From positions 93,128,170 to 93,192,169 of the forward strand of contig NC_068910.1 in the NCBI RefSeq assembly GCF_023091745.1: a DNA stretch of 64,000 nt, in the 5' to 3' direction. The notes beneath the pieces were generated by a model. That model ran no database searches, was not told where the DNA came from, and saw only the letters and a list, made by a program, of their open reading frames with translations. Source of the DNA: Budorcas taxicolor. Lineage: Eukaryota; Chordata; Mammalia; Artiodactyla; Bovidae. Position 1 is the first letter of the stretch, and each line of letters starts with the position of its first letter. This document shows, piece by piece, positions 56,395 to 64,000 of the stretch. A program made the position numbers and the translations under genes.

Positions 56395-56640
56395 ATTAAT
56401 AGACTTTTTATTAATAGAAAATGTTTAGGTTTTCAAAAAATGAAGGGAGAATATTAAGGGTTCCCTATAGCGCTCTCCCTGTTCCTACCCTTTCACCACA
56501 AATTGTGTAGTGCATAATTTCCCCTATTATTAACATCTTTCAAGAGAGAGAGGTTATATGTATACACATAGCTGTTCACTTCATTCTACAGCAGAAACTA
56601 TCACAATGTTGTAAAGCAATTATACTCCAAATAACTAGTC
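56395..56640. mobile_element. Old L1 3'UTR-like pieces
   Basis: 56395-56545 resembles a reversed L1 3'UTR. 56585-56640 ('cagcagaaactatcacaatgttgtaaagcaattatactcc') resembles a sense artiodactyl L1 3' end. Orientation is mixed, so these are probably two fragments. Confidence 0.45.
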
Positions 56641-57049
56641 TATTTGCCAGTTAAAAATAATCTTTTCTTTTATTAACTCTTCATCAGTATTTCAACATGT
56701 TCAAAATCTCCCATATTAAACATCATTCCCATCATCTGACGTACTACTTTATGAAAAGAAAAACATAGTTAATATTATATAATTTTCTAAGTGCTCTGAA
56801 TATAATGATAATTGATACTCTTTGACTTTCATTTATTATTTTATCATTTTTAGAGTCATTAAACTGATATTTTCTAAGTCTTTGTTTCTGCCCTTAAGTC
56901 TCTCCTGAGCTACAAAAGTACAAACCCAAAGACAAACTGGACATCTCGATTTATTTTCCCCAACACCCGGTTCTTCTTCTAATGGGTTTCCCTTGCAAAA
57001 TTCTCTACCTTAGTAAATACAATTTACCCCACAGTGAAAATTAGAAATG

Positions 57050-57500
57050 TTCCTGTATTATTTGACTTCTTATTTCCCAGGACTAACCCTCAATCATCAC
57101 CAGGCCCTGTTGCTTCCTTAATATCCTCTTTTCAGCCTTCTGAATTCTCTTCTTACTCATGTTCATGGCTATGGTCCAAAACACCATGATTTATCACCTG
57201 GTTTTTGACAACATTCTCCTAAGAATTGTCTTCACTCAACTGACATCTATAATTTATAGGGCAGCCAGAGTGATGTTTCTAAATCACACAGCTGATGGGG
57301 CTGGCTGAAAATCTTAACACACTTCAAAGGCTCATTGCCTTCAGGAAAAATACAAATCTCTTAGTGTAGCACAGAATGCTTTTGTCAACCATAAAGTTAA
57401 TTTTTTATTCCAAGACTCCAAAATTTCTGGCTGGCCTCTGAAATCTAATTTGGGATTCTTCTTATTCTTTCTCTTTTGCTTTTGCCAAACAGAAGCAGAA
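57050..57500 (+). mobile_element. L2 LINE 3' fragment, degraded
   Basis: 'gcagccagagtgatgtttctaaatcacac', 'cacttcaaaggctcattgcc', 'acaaatctcttag' follow the order of the L2 3' region. Strongly diverged, with ends uncertain. Confidence 0.5.
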
Positions 57501-58989
57501 GGCTGATGAAGTCTCCAGAACTCTAAAGAATGACTGAAACACATTATGGAAATAATCTTTCTCTGTGAAATGGGGAATCTTCAATTATCTGAAGTGGACA
57601 ATAATATGAGAAGAGTAAATTATTTTTTGTGTTTAGTCAATGAGATATGGTATTCATTTATTAAAACAATTGATCTATCAATATACAAATGATATATTTA
57701 GGAAAAATATTGTGAATAATATACTCAATAGATGGTTGACTAACACAATGGGTTAAATGAATATGAGATTTTCTTGTCACAAAGTATAATTCCATGAATA
57801 CTCTTAAAATGTAGTACAAGATACAAATAGATGAAAACTATAAAATAAATACTACTGGGGATAGAAAATTCCCGATGTAGTAACTTGCATGTCAATTTGT
57901 TTCCAGAGTGATATGAGAGAAATGGAGAGGAAAAGAATCACTGGAAAAATTTTAAGGAAAATAAAGTTCCCCAGCTTAAGACACAGAATTTCAAATTTAA
58001 ATTGCTTATTAAACAGCAAGCAGAATAAATTAAAGAGACCATAACTAGACTTGCCTTTGGGAAACATCAAAGTTCCAAAGATAAATGAATCCTAGATGCT
58101 TACAAAAGTGAGAAAAAAAAGGTTTTTTTTCTTTTTTTTTAAAGTTCACTTATTGACTAGTAGTCACACTTTCCCCAGATTTCTTACCAGTAATACTGAA
58201 TACAAAAACAGCAGTTTTCTTCAAAAGGATACAGGAAAATAGGAAAATAATGTTCACTCAATGAACATTCTATCAGCCAAACTGCAAACTGTTAGGACAG
58301 AAGAAAATGTTCCGGACAGGTAAGATCACAAAGAATTTATTTTCATTCACATGCTCTTTTGAAAGATACTATATTTCAGGGAAATAAAAGTGTAAAGCAA
58401 GGAGGAGACCTTGCTATACAAAGAGGTTAGTGTGGAGTGGGGAAGGACTCATTGTGGTAGGCAGATGATTAATAAACAGTGTTAAAACAAGGTAAATTGC
58501 CTTAGAGATTAGGGGGAAAAAATCTATAAATTCCATGAGAACAAATTTCAGAGTTGCCTGTTTCACACAGTTTTCATTCTTTTGGTAAATCTATTGTTTG
58601 TCTTAAGTAAGGAAAGAGCACACTTTGAAGAACAAGAAACTAAAGCTTAATCTTTGAATCTCCTCTACCTCAATAAACACTGGTTTTGATCCAAAAGAAA
58701 AAGATAAATCTCTTTACAGTACAGGTTATGAAGTGTCTATATATAATGACAGAATCCATTTGTCAAGAGTACAATAAATTTTAAAACATATTAATCTAGA
58801 AACAATGAGATTGCAAGTTATGTAAGTTTTAAACAAACTTGTCCTTTAAATATGTCCCTATTTTGTCTTAAGACAGAATTTGTTTACAGAATGAACATAA
58901 AATATGTAGTTTTTGCTGACATCTTTTTAATGTTTTAATATAAAGCCTTATATATTCTGGATTAAAATTTATAAGATGAAAGATAGCAG

Positions 58990-59640
58990 GTGCTGGGCAT
59001 ACACACCGAGGAAACCAGAATTAAAAGAGACATGTGCATCCCAATGTTCATCGCAGTATTGTTTATAATAGCCAGGACATGGAAGCAATCTAGATATCCA
59101 TCAGCAGATGAATGGATAAGACAGCTGTGGTACATATACACAATGGAGTATTACTCAGACATTAAAAAGAATACATTTGAATCAGTTCTAATGAGGTGGA
59201 TGAAACTGGAGCCTATTATACAGAGTGAAGTAAGCCAGAAAGAAAAACACCAATACAGTATACTAACACATATATTTGGAATTTAGAAAGATGGTAACGA
59301 TAATCCTGTATGCAAGACAGCAAAAGAGACACAGATGTATAGAACAGTTTTTTGGACTCTGTGGGAGAGGGCGAGGGTGGGATGATTTGGGAGAATGGCA
59401 TTGAAACATGTATAATATCATATAAGAAAATAATTGCCAGTCCAGGTTAGATGCAGGATACAGGATGCTTGGGTCTGGTGCACTGGGATGACCCAGAAGA
59501 AGGGTACTCGGAGGGAAGTGGAAGGGGGTTTCAGGATGGGGAACATGTGTACACACATGGCAGATTCATGTTGATGTATGGCAAAACCAATACAATATTG
59601 TAAAGTAAAAAAATAAATAAAATAAATAAAATCTTAAAAA
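58990..59640 (+). mobile_element. Young ruminant L1 3' end, third copy
   Basis: Starts at 'tgctgggcatacacaccgag', inside the ORF2 C-terminus, with the 98-codon frame open to the natural stop at 59286. The 3'UTR and AAATA-rich tail end near 59640. Flanking ATGAAAGATA and ATGAAAGGATA may be an imperfect target duplication. Confidence 0.93.
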
Positions 59641-59645
59641 CAGAG

Positions 59646-61565
59646 AAAATGAAAGGATATATAATTAAAATGTCATAATTATCACTAAAATAGCATGCTG
59701 ATTACTAAATACAAAGTTAATAGCAATTTTAACTCATTAGGTTTAACTGATATTAATTTGTTTTGGTCTTAAAACAGAAGCTTTTTATTTATTTATAAGT
59801 TTTATCTGATCTTAAATACATATAGAAGTGAAGATGTTATCTTGTGTCCCTGAAATACGAAGGAAATGAATAAATTGATTTTTTGGTTCACATTCAAATA
59901 TGAAGAAGACCAATTTTTTCTTTCTTTCTTAAAATTCTGGAGTGATATGAATTCAGGCAATGGAAACAAGTTCTATGTGTGAACATAAATGTTGTGGTCT
60001 CTATCATTGTGCTTTGATTTCCACGATACAAAAGGGAAAAAAAAAAAAAAAAAACCATGATAGGAACTAGCAAAATGCTTCTTGATGATGGTGAGGAGGA
60101 GGAAGATGCAGCTGTCTGACTAATGCACCCGTACATTCTCTGAGTGGCAAGCTCTGAAAGAAGAGAAGTTGCTAGCATGTGTAGCCTAACATGGTATTGA
60201 TCAGCTACAGAGAATAAAGGGCAATGAAAACAAGAAGCTAATGGAGTAGCAAAGGAAGAGAAATTTTATTCTGACAAACAGATAAAGCCTAAAGTCATAA
60301 TAGAGAAGCTGACTATAAAGAATGTTGCAAGCTCTAAATACAAAAGAGAGTTGAGGTACTAATCATGCCAGTTCCTGTTTTCATATTTCATATTCAAATA
60401 ATGTCTATATTCCTAAATATTGAAAGGAAAAAGTATCACCCCAGGAAGGGACATAGGGTGCTACTTCTGTACTGCGTACTACTATTGGACCTGAATGTGT
60501 ATTGGTGGCTGGGAGAAAAATGCTGTTATGATTCTATCAAACTTTCCTCTTAGTGAAACAAGCCAAAATGGTGTGTGTCTTGTGGACATGATTTTTGTCA
60601 TTTTCTCGGAAATCTGCCACAAGGACTCAATATTACCCTACTGTGTAATGTAGATTATGTTACTTTTAGCTCACTTTTTTAGTTTATTCTCAGCCTCTAA
60701 CTGGTGGCCGCTTCTTGGCCCTTCAGATTATTAAGAATAAAATGTAGAACAGTGTAACATGTATCAGAGAAAATAGTTAAAGATAAAGAAGACTGTTGGA
60801 TTGACAAATTAGCCCTTGAAAATCAACTGCAGTATAATGCATATTTGGAAGGTGGAAATGAGGGTGAAGCCAGACTGGGCCAGGCTGTCTCGAAAAGAGG
60901 AAGAAGGAAATGAAAAAAGTGGATATCTAATTTTAAGTAATTTTATGCTAAATGTTTTCTACTCATTTTTTGAAGTTGGAATTAAGAACATAGGCTATGA
61001 CTATTACTAATTAACAATTCACAAGCTACTGAACACCAAATACACTCTGTGTTCATTGAAGCTCATGACTATCTTATGGGGAAGATACAGCTGTTATCTT
61101 CGTTTTACAGATGAGGAAATTGAAATTGAAAACTAAAGCATCTAGCAGATGACCACAAACTTAGTAAATGGTAACTTTGCTTCAGAGTCTGTGTTGTTAA
61201 TTAGTAAAATCAATTACACCTCAAAATTAGGAAGCAGTGGTATAGTATAGGGGTTATGTATTTCGGTCATAGTTTGCAGCAGTAGAATTACACTTCAAAT
61301 AATGGGGGAGAGGAGGGATTACATGAACTTTGTTTAGTTTTAAAGGCTCTCCTAATGTGAGGACTAGAGATTTTGAATACCATTGATCACATTATTGTGT
61401 AAATTTCCTTTTCATTTTTCAACAAAATATTGTATTTTAATCAGGTACTACAAGAAAGATGAGCTTAGGAAAAATACTTGGCAAGTGTAAAAATAGCACA
61501 ATTTAGAGAAAATATAGAGTTCAAGCCACAGGGGTTGGAAAGTAAAATTCTTTCTTATCTCCAAT
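59646..61565. other. Single-copy DNA with MIR remnant
   Basis: An A-run at 60038-60055. A reverse MIR-like block lies at about 61080-61200 ('tcgttttacagatgaggaaattg'). No convincing gene: the frames at 60365-60553 and 60816-61010 have no homology I recognise. Confidence 0.45.
61080..61200 (-). mobile_element. MIR SINE (antisense), degraded
   Basis: 'ttttacagatgaggaaattgaaattgaaa' and 'acttagtaaatgg' are reverse-MIR phrases. Confidence 0.6.
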
Positions 61566-62054
61566 TACATTAGTTTTCTAGGGCCATCATAACAAAGTAC
61601 CACAAATTAGATGAGTCTGAGCAACAGAAACTTATTTTCTGATACTTCTGGAGGTTAGAAGTCAGAAATCAAAGTGTCAGCAGAGGCACACTCCTTCTGA
61701 AACCTAAAGGAAAAGAGTCCTTCCTTGCCTCTTCCAGCTTCTAGAAGCCTAAACATTTCTTGATTTGTAGCAATGTGTGCTGCGGTTCATGGGGTCGCAA
61801 AGAGCTGGTCACTTCAGACAGCGACTGAACTGAACTGAACTGAACTCCAAACTTCCTCTGGCCATTCTCTGTTTTTCCTCAAGATCTTCTCTCTGTGCAT
61901 ATCTGACTCTGTGTTAACTGTCACTTTTCTTATAAGGACAGCAATTGCATCCAATTAAAGCCCACCTTAATGACTTCATTTTAACCTCAATGACCTCTGT
62001 AAGACCCATTTCCAAATACGATCTTTAGTGGGGACAGTTCAACTCATAACAACA
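61566..62054 (-). mobile_element. MaLR LTR split by a BovB tip
   Basis: 'ttagttttctagggccatcataacaaagtaccacaaattag' to 'ccaaatacgatctttagtggggacag...actcataacaaca' matches a reversed MaLR LTR. A 71-base BovB 3' tip interrupts it at 61777-61847. Confidence 0.8.
61777..61847 (+). mobile_element. BovB 3' tip inside MaLR LTR
   Basis: 'tgctgcggttcatggggtcgc' to a four-fold (TGAAC) run. Among the shortest BovB pieces in the window. Confidence 0.88.
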
Positions 62055-62060
62055 ATATTT

Positions 62061-63127
62061 CCATTCAGAAGAAGATTCTCAATAATAGCCTAGAGAATCA
62101 TTAAAAGAATTAAGATATATCGAGTGGTGTACAGACCGAAACAAAGGCAAGCTGTTCTGCCTTAACTAGAACCTCTTAGTGAACTATGACTGCTTCCATT
62201 AGAGCTCCTTGGATAGTAAAAACTGCTTATAGAGAGATTAAAAGCATGGTTCTCACTTCTAATGGGCCAAAATATTCATGGCTAAGCATGTTTTTAAAAG
62301 AGTTATATGGTTTTTGGATTAAAATAAAGTGCCTTGAAGATTTTTAACTTTTTGAAAGAACTTTACTGGCAAAATCAAAGTCAGCCTAGAATAAAGCAGA
62401 ATGAGATTAAAATAAGGACTCTAGAACCCAAATTTTTACATAAGAAGTGTGTTGAGAAAGCTGTTTCATTGCCAAAAAGGAAATAATATTCAAAACTATT
62501 TTCAAATACAACCAAGCAGGATAATTAAAGAAAGTTCCAGAATACTAATAGTGTGTGAAGCAAAATGAACTACGGAACCACTACTAAAAGGTCTAAAGAA
62601 AGTATGTTTTTTAAAATCCAAGGTAGAGAGATCTGATAACATTTTCTCACTGAGATTTTGGACTTGCCATGAATCAGTGACTGCTATGCTTCCCTGCTGT
62701 TTCCTTCTCCAAAATTAGCTGTTCATTACTATCTCTCTCCTGTTTTAGCATTATATGATAGATGCTTGGTACTTAGATATAACTTGCTTCTTTATATTAT
62801 AGGTCTTCATTTTAAAATAAATACTTTATTTTATTTTTTTAGACAGCTTTTTTTAAATTTATTTATTTTTTATTTTTACTTTACAATATTACATTGGTTT
62901 TGAATCATGTAGATCATATAGATCATGAAATACTGGATTTCAAGTTTATGTATTTGGATGAGACTTCTAGCATTTATGGAATACAGTCAATGAACATTGC
63001 AATTCACATGGAAGTAAATAAGGAAAACACAACAATGAAGCAGATGATATCATTCTGAAAAAAAATTCACTTCTTTTCCTTAATATTTCCTGGAGGCAAA
63101 ATACATTTCCCCCATCAAACCCCAGAC
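62061..63127. other. Single-copy AT-rich DNA
   Basis: Includes a ~55-base L1 3' tip (62850-62905). No gene seen. Confidence 0.5.
62850..62905 (-). mobile_element. L1 3' tip (antisense)
   Basis: 'tttttactttacaatattacattggttttg' is the reverse of the L1 end seen at 14560-14580 and 21830-21845. About 55 bases only. Confidence 0.7.
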
Positions 63128-63330
63128 CTGGGCTTTCCAAGCACAGGATAAAGTATCCCCCTGCCAATGCAGGAGACATAGGAGACACATTTTCCATTCC
63201 AAGGTCAGGAATATCCCCTGGACTAGGAAAAGACAACCTACTTCAGTATTCTTGCCTGGAAAATCCCATAGACAGAGGAGTTTGTTGGGCTGCTCCCAAT
63301 ACAGGCTCATAAAGGGTGAGGGACTGAGCG
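63128..63330 (+). mobile_element. Bov-tA SINE, diverged
   Basis: Sense copy with head 'gggctttccaagcacagg' and a disturbed tail that runs into a CG/CA microsatellite. Confidence 0.85.
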
Positions 63331-63360
63331 CGCGTGCACACACACACACACACACACACG
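63328..63360. repeat. CGCGCGTG/(CA)n microsatellite
   Basis: GCGCGCGTGCA then about 11 CA units. Grown from the Bov-tA tail, as at 13122. Confidence 0.92.
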
Positions 63361-63476
63361 CAGCCCAGTCACCCCTCAGTTTGAGACTTCCTCATGTGAT
63401 TTACCTTGCCAAACAGGACACAGAAGAGGCTTCAGTATCTTACTGGAGTTCTGTTTTCTCTCTTGTACTTTGGGGG

Positions 63477-63630
63477 TGGCAGAGGATGAGATGGTTAAAT
63501 AGCATCACCCACTCGATAGACATGAATTTAAGCAAACTCCAGGAGATAGTGAAGGACAAGGAAGCCTGCCATGCTGCAGTCCACAGGGTTGCAAAGAGCT
63601 GGACACAACTTACAGACTGAACAACAACTT
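63477..63630 (+). mobile_element. BovB 3' end, 150 bases
   Basis: 'tggcagaggatgagatggtt' to 'cacaacttacagactgaac'. Sense, 5'-truncated. Confidence 0.92.
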
Positions 63631-64000
63631 TTCCCATTGCCACAGAAAAGCCTTCCTTGAGTAGCTGCTGCTCTTTTCTCCTTAATTCCCCAAGTGAACA
63701 CACTTGAAGCAAACTTGAGCCTGGCCATGCGGTAGCCCGGAGGAGCCAAAACCAGTCAGATGCACTTCCTGAAATTGAATTGCCCTGTGAACATCAACCT
63801 CTATCAGCTGAGCCCTAACCAGCTATGACACCTGCAAACCAGCCCAGAAGAGGTCAGTGAAGCTGCATTTGCTGACTGGATTCTATGGTTGCTTGTTATT
63901 CAGCTTTATGTAGCAATATCTAACCAATGCTTTCTCAGCTGCAAAGAAATACGGTAGTGAAGTATATACCTACTCTGCTATATTAAGTACTGATGAACTA
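63631..64000. other. Single-copy DNA at window end
   Basis: Slightly richer in GC. No gene or repeat family I can name. It may be part of an old LTR that continues beyond the window. Confidence 0.4.

Larger units (their letters stand above)
56011..58989. other. Single-copy DNA with old L1, L2 fragments
   Basis: Mostly unrecognised AT-rich DNA. Old L1 3'UTR-like pieces lie at about 56395-56640 and L2-like sequence at 57050-57500. T/A-runs at 58117-58142. No gene seen. Confidence 0.5.

Noticed and set aside
59990..60560. Possible ERV or gene fragment in 60.0-60.6 kb
   Set aside because: The 62-codon frame showed no motif I recognise, and surrounding frames are broken. Left as single-copy DNA.
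1..64000. CRISPR array, prokaryotic operon or riboswitch
   Set aside because: Sequence is plainly mammalian. The repeats are interspersed SINE/LINE copies and microsatellites, not regularly spaced direct repeats.

Overview
This window is ruminant nuclear DNA, most likely from a bovid such as cattle. The diagnostic evidence is the repeat content. There are more than twenty Bov-A/Bov-tA SINEs (tRNA-Glu-like head joined to a BovB-derived tail). There are about seventeen pieces of the RTE-clade LINE BovB, three young ruminant-type L1 3' ends, and one CHR-2 type SINE, a family shared by ruminants, hippos and whales. Older pan-mammalian repeats lie underneath: MIR, L2, MaLR LTRs, a Tigger DNA transposon, L1M fragments and an ERV-L provirus remnant. 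The sequence is AT-rich, with no CpG island and no recognisable host exon, tRNA, rRNA or snRNA gene. I read it as a gene desert or a long intron. Every protein similarity I can support belongs to a transposable element.

Layout. 1-9.3 kb: single-copy DNA with Bov-A2/Bov-tA copies and one BovB inserted into another BovB in opposite orientation (2.7-4.2 kb). 9.3-13.2 kb: a MaLR LTR, a double-headed Bov-tA and a quiet single-copy stretch. 13.2-15.1 kb: a BovB split by a young L1. 16.6-19.9 kb: an ERV-L pol relic (RNase H, integrase, dUTPase) split by three Bov-tA copies, then Tigger and MaLR pieces. 21.2-23.7 kb: a second L1 in the same BovB target site, a MIR split by a Bov-tA, and another BovB end. 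25.4-27.6 kb: a BovB with clean target duplications, then old MIR DNA. 27.6-37.3 kb: a 5'-complete BovB (minus strand) facing a 5'-complete but ancient L1 (plus strand). The L1 carries a Bov-tA and a CHR-2 SINE. 39-42 kb: L1M, Bov-A2 and two tandem Bov-tA copies. 42-49 kb: mostly single-copy DNA. 49.9-51.5 kb: two BovB copies in tandem. 51.8-52.1 kb: a truncated Bov-tA between 85-bp direct repeats. 52.1-54.4 kb: single-copy DNA that looks like conserved non-coding sequence. 54.4-56.0 kb: a Bov-tA split by two stacked BovB copies. 56-64 kb: L2, MIR, MaLR, the third young L1, and single-copy DNA.

How the parts relate: BovB supplies the machinery, and its 3' end is shared with the Bov-A/Bov-tA tails, which fits these SINEs being mobilised by BovB. 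All ORFs of note are decayed fragments: BovB reverse transcriptase with YADD, YADN or YGDY at the active site, the L1 ORF2 C-terminus, and ERV-L pol. I found no evidence of a novel functional system. The strongest oddities are structural: two L1 insertions at the same BovB site, a large BovB inverted repeat, two head-to-head 5'-complete LINEs, a SINE flanked by 85-bp duplications, and a perfect inverted pair of homeodomain-type sites.
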